This document shows, in pieces, positions 33,345 to 45,000 of a stretch of DNA of 64,000 nucleotides. The DNA lies in NCBI GenBank assembly GCA_020747015.1, contig JAGTJM010000015.1:434001-498000 (forward strand), in the 5' to 3' direction. Positions within the stretch are counted from its first letter, which is position 1. Every line of letters starts with the position of its first letter. The notes beneath the pieces are model-generated. The model was not told the origin of the DNA. It was given only the letters and a program-made list of their open reading frames with translations, and did no database searches. The position numbers and the translations under genes are program-made. This DNA comes from Pyrenochaeta sp. MPI-SDFR-AT-0127. Its lineage: Eukaryota; Ascomycota; Dothideomycetes; Pleosporales; Cucurbitariaceae.

Positions 33345-33686
33345 GGAGGTGTTGTTTCCGTCCAGAACAACGACGCCTATCATGAGGGGATAGATTCCAC
33401 CAGCTACTCTTCAAGATATGACTTGGGCAGGCATATGGGGATACAAATGTTTTAGATTATGTGGTAGTATTCGTCTGTTACAATCAAACTTCTGAAGATG
33501 TCAAAGTCAGGTTCGTGATGAGGCTGCTGTAACATTCGCTTGGGACTTGACGAGCAAACACGCCAAGCAATCGATTCCTGATCAGTGCTAGTGTCATGCA
33601 TGTCATCTCTAGTAACTTTACACCCGTGATTGCGCGTTGTACACGATTCCGTATCTCGCCACGACGCGTCGAGCCATACCGCAAAC
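33345..33686. other. Short intergenic spacer
   Basis: A 342-bp interval between the methyltransferase stop and the BRCT protein start, both on the plus strand. No distinct element seen. Confidence 0.45.
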
Positions 33687-35558
33687 ATGGGTTGGACGTT
33701 GTATGCACCCGACGCTGTTGGATCGAATACTTTTCCTCTGACAAATGAGGGTATTGCACACATTGTCACAAATCCTGGATCTACACTTGAAGTTGTGCCG
33801 AAGCTTAGTCCCAAGGTGAAAGAGGAGCTTGGCCGCATCAGTACGTACTGACTGGATCATCTCTTTTGCGTTCTAGCTAATTATAAAAGCTGTCGGGGCA
33901 TGGGGTGCAAAATTGGAGGCAATTGGCGATACTCTACGCATCCTTCCTAGCCATGCGAGTAGCAATGGATCTGTCGCTGGTGCGACCGATCCGCGAACTG
34001 AGAGTTATGAGCTAAGACAGCGCACGAAAGATTACTGCGAGGTCATCCTGCTGCGACATGGGGATTTAATAAGCTCCACCAGAAGCACAGCTGGTTTAAT
34101 TTGCAAATGGGACGAGCCAGAGATTCAAGTCAGCTCGTCGGCTGCCGATGCGGTGCATGTGAAGCCTACTGGCTCGACTAGCGCTGCTGAAGCTTCTGAA
34201 GATGTGGAAACTGAGGACGAAGACCCGGAAAACACCATCGTTGCAGTCTCGGCTACGCAGTCTAAGTCGCAGCAGTCTCGAGCTACACCAAGACCCTCAA
34301 ATCAGCGATCCCCCGTTGTGCAGGAAACTCCCACGGCAGCTCGAGTTATTGCACCAACGAACTTCTCAATGGACCTCGATATAGAGAGAGTTCACGTCGG
34401 ACCCATCAAAGCGAGTCCATTATTCAAGACTGCTGACCAGGCCGATGCGGAAGAGGCCTTCTCCACTGCCCACACTGGTGAGTCGCAGAATCGGCGACTT
34501 ACAGATGATGCAAATAGACCCAGTCGTCGTGACCAGATAGTTGTTGCTCCAACAACATCGAAAAAGCGCTTTAGTCCTGCTGCAGAAGAAAACGAGGGAC
34601 GATCAGCAAGTAGAGCACGCAAGCGTGCCAAAACAGCTGCACCAAGCCAAGATGACTCTGAAGACAGCCGTGCTAGTAATATCGTGGTTTACACTTCACG
34701 CGAAGCAGGTTCTGCAGTCAAAGGCAAGAAGCGATCATCAGAAGTCTCGGAAGCAGCACAAACGGCAGAAACGATACCGACACGATCACAGAGAAGCTCA
34801 CAGCATTCGACAAGCACTGCAGCCGAACCCTATACCGGTTCCATACCGCGTGTGGCGCTCAGTAACTCCAGCATCGTGAAGTCAAGCCAGGCTGTGAAGT
34901 TTCTCAAGAAACAAGGTGGTGCACTAGTCGAATCTTTGAACGATCACTTTAACATACTATGGTAAGATGTTGTGGCCCAACCGGTTTTGACTGCCGCATG
35001 TTGACTCATTTTAGTGTTCGAGACGGTGATCTGCACAAGACTTCTAAGGTTCTCCAGTCCATCGCGCTTGGTATTCCCATCGTCACCGACAAATGGCTTT
35101 TCGACTCTGCCAAAGCCGGGCATTTTCTCGTTCCATCTGCTTATAGGCCTTCTGCTCCTATGCAAGAGAAAGAGTGGAAAACAAAACTTGACGACATCCT
35201 GGATCAGCCGCAAACTCCTTTTGAAGGTTACACCATACACTTCACCCAAAGCTTGAAAGCCTCTTATAAGCCTTTCACTGAGATTGAACAAGTTTGCAAG
35301 GCCGCAGGCGCGAAAAAAGTAACAAGTGGTAGAATGGACAAGAGCGGAAATATCATCGTGCTTGCGAGACAGACCGATGATGATGAGGCAGAGAAGTTGA
35401 TGCAGGACGGGGTAACATGTTATAACAGGGATCTCCTAACCCATAGCATCTTCCGAGGTGTGGCCGATCTTGACAGCAAAGAGTTCAAGATCAATTTGGA
35501 CACTGCCCCCGCAGGTGTGCTGAGAGAAACGAAGAAGGTTGGTCGAAAAGGCAAGTGA
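33687..35558 (+). CDS. BRCT-domain protein, probably nuclear DNA-damage factor
   Basis: Exons 33687-33840, 33890-34961 and 35015-35558, joined in frame across introns of 49 and 53 nt, give 589 residues. The C-terminal part holds BRCT-like features: VKFLKKQGGALVESLNDHFNILCV followed by IALGIPIVTDKWLFDSAKAGHFL, the latter with the conserved W, then a second unit starting FEGYTIHF with VTSGRMDKSGNI. Tandem BRCTs often bind phosphopeptides at damage sites. The central region (about 90-370) is low-complexity, Ser/Thr/Ala-rich with a basic SRARKRAK patch (likely nuclear localisation), consistent with a disordered phosphorylated linker. The N-terminal ~75 residues (MGWTLYAPDA...) sit where an FHA domain could be but I do not see its usual motifs. 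Function beyond repair/checkpoint is not claimed. Confidence 0.82.
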
Positions 35559-36113
35559 TTTGCTCACTTGGTAGCTCAAATGAGCAGCCCAGATCGATCA
35601 TACACTAGCATTAGGCGTCTCACATTGGAGAGTCTATGAGAACTCGTACTTTGGTAACGATATTGGTTCATGGCACAGTGAATGGTGTAACACATAAATG
35701 GTTGGGCTGGATGGTGCCGGATCCAGGTCAGGGTTATATGAAGCGGTACGTGTGGTGCATTTTTGCAGCAATCAACAATGGTAACGCCGTGACACACTAT
35801 GAACAACCCATCGCCAACGAATAACATGTACATCAAATAATAAGTCCATTGGTCTCATCGTCCTTATTTCACACCATGCATTGACTAGCATCCGCTCTGT
35901 CGACCCTGGTAAGCGAGAAGGCCCACATTGACAACTAACAATTTTCCGCCCTCTCGAAAGCGATCCACACCCATGTCGCCCCTTTCCAATTTATTGTTCA
36001 TCACTTGTCATCCCTCCTTTTCACCGCAAACCTCGGGTATATGGGATTGTCATTCTTCGAATTGTTCCAATCACGTGCAACAAGCCCACGAGCAACTTTC
36101 CAAGTCGCTCACA
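35559..36113. other. Intergenic, upstream of tRNA-Asn
   Basis: A 555-bp interval with short ORFs and no motif. It contains the 3' flank of the BRCT gene. Confidence 0.45.
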
Positions 36114-36199
36114 TCCTCCGTGGCGCAATTGGCTAGCGCGTTCGACTGTTATGCATCCAGCAAATCGAGAGGTTGAAAGTTCGAGCCTTTCCGGGGGAG
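36114..36199 (+). tRNA. tRNA-Asn(GTT) with a 12-nt intron
   Basis: The fold was built by hand. Acceptor stem TCCTCCG/CGGGGGA (7 bp, one G-T pair) at 36114-36120 and 36192-36198. D-arm GCGC..GCGC. Anticodon stem TTCGA/TCGAG with loop CTGTTA + A (anticodon GTT, Asn). Variable loop AGGTT. T-arm GAAAG, TTCGAGC, CTTTC. Discriminator G at 36199. An intron of 12 nt (36152-36163) interrupts after position 37, the canonical eukaryotic site. T-rich runs soon after (from about 36207) suit RNA polymerase III termination. A-box (TGGCGCAATTGG) and B-box (GTTCGAGCC) are present. Confidence 0.95.
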
Positions 36200-36786
36200 C
36201 TTCGATTTTTGCTCATCTCCGATTTTTTCCGTTTCCACAAAGGGGAATGGAGCAGGACTGAGTGGAGAGGGTTGATTGTAATTTGTTTTGAAGTAGGCAA
36301 GTCTCTAGGCATTTTTGGAACACTATTCTCATCTGTTCTTTCTGTCTCATGAGCTTGATTTCCCCTTGGCCGCCACTTTTTCTGCCTTTGTTTGTTGCAA
36401 TGTGGTTTTGTTCTCATTGTCGCGTCTCCTCTTCGCCCAGAAGAGATCCACTGCCTCTCTTGATATGTGAATTTAACTATCCGACACGAATTTTAAAGGG
36501 AGCTACCTGAGTTAATCATGTGGAAGATAATTTGACAAAAGAATTGAGAATGGGCAGCGTACATTGTCCCGACCAGTTGTTGTGAGATGGCAGTGTAGTC
36601 ATATACCTTAATGCTTACTGACTACTAACAACGCTGGGGAGTGTAAAATTTCATTGTGAACACACAATCCCAACTCATACACATACTAAAGGGATTCGCT
36701 ATTTAGTTCCATAACACCTTCTCTTGTATCTTGCCATTATAACAACAACCTCAACACATCAGCCATAGTCTGCCGGTGGATACAGA
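36200..36786. other. Intergenic, downstream of tRNA-Asn
   Basis: A 587-bp interval starting with T-runs likely to be the Pol III terminator and including the promoter of the kinase-like gene. Nothing else recognised. Confidence 0.45.
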
Positions 36787-37815
36787 ATGCAAGCACCTCG
36801 GGAGTCTTTATTACGCTGGCGGGCAGAAATCAAGGCAAACCGGGAGATTCATATCGCAAAAACGAGGTCCAAAATCCCCGCAATATACACTGAGGTAGGC
36901 AAAGCCGGTAGCGGACTCTTCGGAGATGTTTATACCTGCCTGCCTGCCGATACTGTGGCCTCAGCACGCTCTTCTGATATGCATAGCATGTCTGAATTAG
37001 CAAGGCAGCTTGTAGCTGTCAAGATCGGCAGCTCATTCGATCAAGATGGGCTCACACAAGAGGTTAAGATTCTAAAAGCGATACGCAACCAAGTAGAAGA
37101 TCATCCAGCTGAGCGGCACTTCTTCAAACTCATCGAGTGGAACACAATTACTAAAGGTGAACAGTGGATGGTGAGTTCGACACTTCCAATATGCTGCAAT
37201 TTGCAGACATTAGAAGGGCATTTTGATAAAATGCCCGAAGACTTCTTATGGCTTGTTTATACACAACTTCAAGAGGCAATGAGCTTTCTGCACAATGACT
37301 GCAAACCATCAATTGCTCATGGCGACTTACACAAGGGAAATATCGTCATTGGCTTCTCAAACGCGGATAATCTTGGCCTCCCGCAACTGAAGGTTCTTGA
37401 TTTTGGAACATCAACTTTCTTCGCTAACGATGATCGCTCCTCACGTCGCTTGAGAAATGATACGCACAACTTCCTGTGCGTGATTGATTTTCTAATTCAT
37501 GAGTCGTCTTGGGTGACGTGGGACGAGAACAGTTGTAACCTGGCTGTCAGGGCTCGCTTACCTGCCAACAGGACTCCAGAGTTTTACATCTTCCATGGAA
37601 CACTTAATATGGCACTCGAGCAACGAGAAGATGTCGATCCGGTTGTACTGCAGACTTTGTGGAAGCAGTTCGGTAACTTTGCGATTCTTCGAGTGGCCTC
37701 CATATCCGAGGCTTCGAAAAAGCAGATCCAAGATGTCATTATGGAATTGACCAAGGGTAAGTACGATGAGAGTGTTAGAAGAATGCTTGAACTTGTTGAT
37801 AGGCATAGTGAGTAA
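36787..37815 (+). CDS. Protein-kinase-like protein
   Basis: A 342-residue single-exon protein (ATG 36787). Kinase landmarks: glycine loop GKAGSGLFGDV (38-48), VAVK with Lys79, a helix-C glutamate candidate (E92 in TQEVKIL), catalytic-loop HGDLHKGN (178-185; HGD instead of the usual HRD) and DFG (205-207). The HGDxxxxN form occurs in kinase-like families such as bud32/RIO/choline kinases and in many fungal-specific kinases, so catalytic activity is plausible. After DFG there is no clear APE motif and the C-lobe is short and divergent, so this may phosphorylate an unusual substrate or be a pseudokinase. No signal peptide or extra domain. Confidence 0.8.
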   Translation: MQAPRESLLRWRAEIKANREIHIAKTRSKIPAIYTEVGKAGSGLFGDVYTCLPADTVASARSSDMHSMSELARQLVAVKIGSSFDQDGLTQEVKILKAIRNQVEDHPAERHFFKLIEWNTITKGEQWMVSSTLPICCNLQTLEGHFDKMPEDFLWLVYTQLQEAMSFLHNDCKPSIAHGDLHKGNIVIGFSNADNLGLPQLKVLDFGTSTFFANDDRSSRRLRNDTHNFLCVIDFLIHESSWVTWDENSCNLAVRARLPANRTPEFYIFHGTLNMALEQREDVDPVVLQTLWKQFGNFAILRVASISEASKKQIQDVIMELTKGKYDESVRRMLELVDRHSE

Positions 37816-39046
37816 GTGGGATTGTTACTAGATGGCTGCAAATGTTCTCTCAACTGTACACTATGCCGGAAGTCTACACTAGGTGGGTCGGCGTTCGGGT
37901 TAGCCGTGGCCACAAACCACTCCGATTCTATCTATTCCTCTCGACCAGGTAGCGAGCTGGTTGCTGTCATTTACATTGAGATTGTTGGCTGTTTGAAACT
38001 TTTAGTATCTTTGATATTGTGTCAGTTATATGCTATAGTGCTAGAAGATGGCTTACTTCTGAGTTGTCATTTTCCATTAGCCTGTCGTAGTCGTCCGCCA
38101 AATGCATGAAGGATTTTGAAGGATTTTGATTGGATTGTACAAGTTCTACCATGGCTCTTTTGAAGTGACATTATTCTACTAAGCCTTGAGGTGCAGGCGG
38201 TCAGTAATGGAATCGTCTTTATGCAACTTGGAGTAAAAGCCTAGTTATGGTAATGCAGCATCGTTTGGTCCGAAACTTGACCAAAACACCAATGTGTGGT
38301 ATTGCAGCCGCTAAATTGGTCCCATGGGTTCTCTATGAAGGTGGCCTTGGTTGCGGCTGCGATGACTCGAGCCAATGAGGAGCAGGCATTTGGGTCAGAC
38401 CTTGAAATGAGGATGATCACGTTCTGATATGCGGCAAAAGCAGAGATTGGGCTGCAATGATGATCTATTAGTCTTGCAGAATAGGAAGAGTCCTGTGCAA
38501 GACAGAAGAGATGTCCAAGCTGGGGAGTGAGGGCTGGACAGCAGTGAATGTGTGAGAGTTGAGGTGTCCAGCGGCGACCCACTCGATTCCTTCCAGAAGT
38601 CCAGCAAGCGGGCTTGGCAGGCAGGGATGTTGTGCACAAGGGCGGCTGGTGCTGCCGGGCTGGGAAACCTGGACATCTGACGTGCATTGATGCTGCAGTT
38701 GAAGCTCCAAAACGCACAGAACCCCGCAAACAGCCCAAACACCTCTCCGGAGGGCACACGATCGTTGGATTCAGTTGCATCCCTAGAACTCGCCATCATT
38801 ATCTGCGCGGGCTCGAGTCTCCAAGCTAACCGCTCGTTCCGGCACTCCCGCTGCTCGCCGCATTCCTTCGACCGCGCCGGCCACTCCGCAACATTTCCCC
38901 AAGCCCTCCATGAGCCTCTTTTGGTAGCGCTGTCTTCGATTATGTCCAGCAGGCTGCAGTCTCAAGGATTTCCGCACATCGCGTGCATACGCGCACAAAA
39001 CACCCGATAACACGCTGCGCAGTCAATGGCCAATGGTTGAGCAACA
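37816..39046. other. Intergenic, promoter of the FMP27-like gene
   Basis: A 1.23-kb interval. A 10-bp tandem duplication occurs at 38107-38126 (TGAAGGATTT repeated). Several minus-strand ORFs overlap here without recognisable motifs or splice support, so I leave them unannotated. Confidence 0.45.
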
Positions 39047-42000
39047 ATGGCTCTGCCCACGCTCCAATTTCTGGCGGGGCTCCTCCTGCTCCTCTACCTG
39101 CTCTCCTTCGTCCTGTTCGCCTTCATACGCGTCGTCACGGGCGTTTCGATACAGCGGCTAGGCTATTCGGGGCTTCGTCGCATCGCCTTTACACCCAAGG
39201 ATGGCCTGCGCATCGAGATACGTGGACTCGGCTTCTCCCTCCACCGTCCCACCTTCGCCCAGCCCACATGGGTCAGCATTGTCTTGACTGAGCTGAAAGT
39301 CACGGTAGACTTGAAAACATTGGGAGAGAAGCCAAAGAAGAAGGCAGGATGGGCACACTGGGCGAATGGGACCACACACACGGCCAAGAGTGGGAACAGT
39401 ACACCAGAGGCAAAGGGCGCCGATGATGAGACGGGCGACGACGAGACACGCAGGAGCCAGACGTGGAAGCGGTTGACAGATATCAAAGAGAAGATCAAGC
39501 GCCTACACGGGAAAATCAACTGGCTGCGGCAGGTGGACTTGGTAGCACATGCTACATCCCTCGTTGTGGTCGATGTGGGCTCCATGCAAGTTGGCGGCCT
39601 CACTCTAGCAGTGGACACCAGACGCAAGACCGTGGATCGCAGCCGGCTATTCAATCACCACAAGCCAAACCCGGACCAGGAGCAACGGCCTGCTGAGTGG
39701 CACATTACCGCTCGTAGCATCCTTTTTACACCCGAAGGGCGGGACTCAACTGAGGTCCTCGATCACTGCACCCTCAATATTCACGGTTTCCTCAAGAAAG
39801 AACTCGAGGGCCTGCGCGACGCTTCCATTGCTCTTAAACTGGGCCGCCTCAGCATCCCATATGATGATGTCGAGCTCTGCATGGAACGCGCCCAGAAGTG
39901 TCGTGCGGCCACCTCGCGCAAAAGTGTCCACACCCACCGTTCGCATATGTCGCTCTCCAATATTTTTGAAGAGCTCGAGTTTCCGAGCAATCATGAAGAC
40001 AATATTGTCCGCACTGTATCTGATTCTCGCGAATTCGCCAGCTCTATCCTGCGCGGCATCCACGAATTTCAATTCGCGGTCAGCTTCTTCGGTCTCACCA
40101 AGCAAATTCGAACAGGAAACGATCCGGATCCACCAGTCTACCTCAACATCTCAATGAAGGAGGTTGGCATGGATCTGCTACGACTAGATCCTCGAAGCCC
40201 TGCCCACCTAATGTACTTCTCGCCCAAAGACATTGCCCATCAAGCTCTCCTCGCCGCTATATCGATATCGGTTGGCATCGATGATGGTCACGATCATCCT
40301 GAACGTCTCCTCTATATTCCTATGGCCACAACCACATTAAACACAACTCTCCCTTCAAAGACAATTCATTTCTCTGAAGACAAGGACAGCGCTGAGCGCA
40401 ATACAAATATTCTTTTTGCCAATCTCGTCGTCACTTCCCCATCCCTAGATCTGGATCCGAAGCATTTACCTCTACTCCTCGCCATGTTTCGCAATCATGA
40501 AGCTCGCCACAAGCCGTCCAAACGAAGGCATCGCAAACGATACTTGGTCCGTCGCCTCTTGCCAAAGGCAAACATAAAAATTTCGATCCATGAGCCTGTC
40601 ATTCGCGTTACGTTGCCTCCAATGGACCCAAACAGGCAGGGAACAGACGAGTTCGATCTGCTCATTTCGTCTTCTTCGTCAATGTCGCTGGATATGGAGT
40701 CATCGCATTCTGCAGACGGTGAGCTACATTATGCATTGAATTCGACTTTCCGTATGAATGCTCAGCAGCTTTACTACCAGACGGCTGCGATTGAAAAACA
40801 CAATTTACTCCTTACCGACTACCTTGAGTTCAAGGTACAAGTGAGCGCATCTCCTGATGCGCTTGTTGAAGTACGGGGTATGGCACAGACGTTCTCAATT
40901 TACCTCGTCCGGCCAGAAATCAGTGAAGGACTTCGACAGATCGTCACACAAATCCAAAGAGACATAAGTCGAAAGCGTTCTATGCCGCAGAAGAAGGAGT
41001 TGAATTTTCTCCGAAAATTGCCTTCATGGCTCGCTTACGTCCATCTCCAAGGTTCAGACTTTAATGTGGAGGTCGCTGGAGTGGATCCATCAGTGTCCAA
41101 GCATAGTCGCGGCGTCGCACTACATCTGGAATCCTGGACAGCTGAGTACAAGCAAAGTCGAGACGATGATAACGAGATTAAGCCAGTGAGACGGCGTGCA
41201 CCAAGTCGAACCATCAATAGGGATGAACATTTGCTTCGGCCATCGACACCTTCATCGCCAAAATCTCCGAGAAAGCAGCTCAGCAATCCCACAGACGGAA
41301 GACGCCTTGCTCTGCACTTCCATGGACTTGAAGGGCTTGTCATTGAGGAGAATGATCAATCAGAACAGGAACCGACTTTATCGCTACCTCGAATGGAGAT
41401 CGCTATCAGCACATTGTCAGACAAACAAGGGCCTATATTTCATATTCACTCTTACAGCCAGAGTCTTTTCCTACGTTATTCATTGTATCGTCATTTCGCC
41501 TTGGGGATGGCAGTGCAAGTCATCAAGCGATCCTTTGATTGGCGCTCCAGGAAGGTGGAGCCAACAGAGCCAAAATCGCCCAGCTCGCCTCGCCATCTCG
41601 CTGTGCCATCGCTTGATGACGAAATTATCGACCCCACAAATGGGTTGAAACGCGAGATCATCGCTATCGATGTTAAGGCTCAGTTCCTTCAAGTCAAGGC
41701 GGACATGCCTGCCGACCCCCCGCTGATGCTTCAAATCTATGGACTGGAAGCGGGTCGACATCGGTGGACTAACCCCTTCCTTCGATCACGTCTGGTACGG
41801 CTCTACGCGGAAAACCCCAATGTCAAACGTGTTTGGAGCCGAGTCGTCAGCGTCAAGTCTCTGCGAATGGACTACAGACAGTCAAAGCGGAGGTATGGCC
41901 ATACTGTGACAGACGAAAAATCCTTTGATATTGCAACAGATGCAATACGAATCGCTGTTCCTCACCAGTTAGTCATGCACAAGATATTTGATAATATCGC

Positions 42001-45000
42001 CAACGTCACCAAAACCCTCAAGCAGGTCCACCATCGTTTCGATACAGGATCCGACGAATATATCCTGGACAAGGAACCAGAGGGCCCTAAGCTGGTTCCG
42101 AAAATTTCATTGAGAAGTCGTGCGGTTCTATTCGAGTTAGAGGATAGCTCCTTTGAATGGAAACTGGGGACGATATACCGAATTGGACTTATGGAACAGA
42201 AGCAGAGGCTAGCACGAGAGCACGCGTTCGACTTGAAAGTGAAGAAGATGCAACAACAGGATGAGCAGCGCGGCAATCCACGCTTCCGGGCAAGGTCAAC
42301 CCATGATACTCGTAGACGGGGTAAATCAAAGAAAAGGGAGAAAGAACTTAGATTTCATCGCCGCACAAAGAGCGAAGACTCTAGCGATAGAGAATCACCA
42401 AACCGTGGTCGTCCGGACTATCCTATGCGGTACAATAAGGATGGATTCAGTGGGCTCAGCGGGTCGTGCCAAACATCCGCCGAAGAAGCTCGCGAAAAGT
42501 TGAGCCGCTTGAATGCCCAAACATGGAAGAAACGCATTGATTTTGCAATGTCAACGCAGAACCGCTCGATGAACGATATTCGCTCCATGTTCTGGGGCCT
42601 AGACGAACTGCCAGACGACGTGGAACAAAAAGAGACCATTCTCGCCATACCTCAACGCCCAGCACTTATGGCCTTGACTGTCAGCGACTTGGATATTGTC
42701 ATTGATAAGCCATCTTTCCCCATATCGGAATACCCACGCTTCCTACATCGCGTTGGTAAGGGCATGCCGTTTGACACCCAGTATGCCCTTCTGATTCCAA
42801 TGAACGTTCAGGTACACATGGGAGAAGCAAAGATTCATCTACGAGACTACCCACTGCCACTCTTACATTTCCCGGCGATAGGCAGTGTCCAGTCTTCGCG
42901 ATTACCGAGTGTGTCAATGAAGACCGATTTCATAATAGCTGAAGAATTCAGAGACATTGAATCCTCACGCGTAAGCAGGGTTGTTGTCGTACCTCCTGAG
43001 CGGACATCATCGGGAGAACTTACAGGTGGTTTTGCGGTTGATGTTCGTCGAACAGTAGCACCTGTCAAGACGTACTCGGATATGGCGATCGACATCAATT
43101 CAGCATATCCCACCAGGATCACCTGGGGTACCTCGTACCAGCCAGCCATCCAGGATATGATGCAGATTATTGAGAACTTCACGAAGCCTGCGATAGACCC
43201 CTCTGAGAGAGTGGGTTTCTGGGACAAGATTCGATTGACCTTCCATTCCCGCATCAATATTTCATGGAAGGGAGATGGCGATGTCCATCTCATTCTCAAA
43301 GGTATGTGCATTATGCTGAGTTGATTCTATTTTGCTAAAGCAAAGCAGGCTCGCGCGATCCGTATATGGTTACTGGTCACGGTGCAGGATTTGTTATGTG
43401 TTGGCAGAACGACGTTCAACTTAGCCTCGCAGAGGATGAAGACCCTAGAAACCTTATGGTTGTCAAGAGCGGAAGCTATGTTCTAGCAATTCCAGACTTG
43501 AGTCACTATGCACGTCACGAAGCGGATGCAGAGTCAGCAATCCGACCAGAGACTGCCTCTAGTGTGTCAAGTCGCAAGCAGCTCGCTGTGTTCAAGAAAA
43601 CGGTCATGAAGTTGAACGGCAGTGTTCGATGGTTAGTGGGTCTTGTCTTCGAACGTAATCTCGATAACGACGGACGATCTTTCAACTTCATTCCTCATTA
43701 CAAGGTTACTCTCCGAAACCCGAAGTATGCCAAACCAGTAGATGGAAAAGTAAGTCATTCGCTACTCGACTCTATTCATGGTGCTAACATCTTGTAGGAC
43801 TATGACGCGTTTCGAGGCTTTCGCAGTCATCATATACACATGTCTATTGCCGTCGCTGCTCCTTATGACCGAGAATGGTCTGTCGCAAACTTAGAGCCGT
43901 CCAAAACCTATAATAGTGTCCATCTTACACCTCGCTTCTTCACCCATTTCTTCAACTGGTGGTCCATGTTCTCTGGCGCCATGTCATTGCCTGTGCGCCA
44001 GGGCAAGTTGTGGCCTGGTGTCGAAAAATCCAGTAAAAAGTTTGGGCGACATCTGGCAACCATTAAATACAATGTGTTACTCTCGCCACTATATATGAGT
44101 CACATTTACAAACACAAAGATGCCGAAGATTATGGATCAGGCGTTGTGTCTGCCACGGGACTTAAAGCACGTCTTGATAGCTTCATGTTCGATCTGCACC
44201 AGAGGCGTGAAGAATTCCGAACGCTTGTACAAGCACCAAAGAACCAAGAAGATTCCAAGCAGAACCAGACGACCGGCATGCGGATCAATCAAGTGCAGTT
44301 AGATCTGATTAGGACAGATGTTCGAGCTGTATCTGCAAGCATTGGAGCCACGGACTCTGACGATATCGACAATGCGACAAACGAAGATGCCGCAAGCTAC
44401 AACCAGGAACACCTTACAGCTGATCTCTCCAAATTCACCATTCCGGACAACGACTGGGGTTGGGTTGATATGGATGATTTTATCGAACTTGGGTGGATCC
44501 TTCCCGCAGATCGTCACCCTGAGACACAGATCTTACCACTTGCCTTCGCGCCCCGCTTCACCTACTTTCGTCAAACTGATCATGCAAACAATATATCTGG
44601 AGATAGGAACCGGACTAGCGCATTTGGCAATGAGCCAACTCACCATTGTGTCATGTCAACACGAAATGATCCTAGACGGGTGCAGTGCCGTCTGATCGAA
44701 CAACGTATTGAGCGCGTCAAAGAGCAAGTGGCGCACAATCAGCGTGCAGTCGGTGAAGCTGAACTCAACGTGGTGCGCGATACCGAAAGCAAAGAGGAAC
44801 TGCAGCATCGACTGAATACATTAAAAAATCACTCCCTATTCCTTCAACGGAAATTGGAGTTCTTGACCTCGATGCACGAGAGTTTGTTAGACCGATTAGA
44901 AACTGGCCCGCGCAGTTCGGACCCAGACGCGGAGACAGATGGAGAAGATGAATATTTCGAGGCACGCGAAGGCTACGATGCTGCAGATCCGGACACCAAA

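Noticed and set aside
38241..38799. Overlapping minus-strand ORFs of 179 and 134 codons before the FMP27-like gene
   Set aside because: They overlap each other in different frames in GC-rich promoter sequence and show no domain; probably chance.
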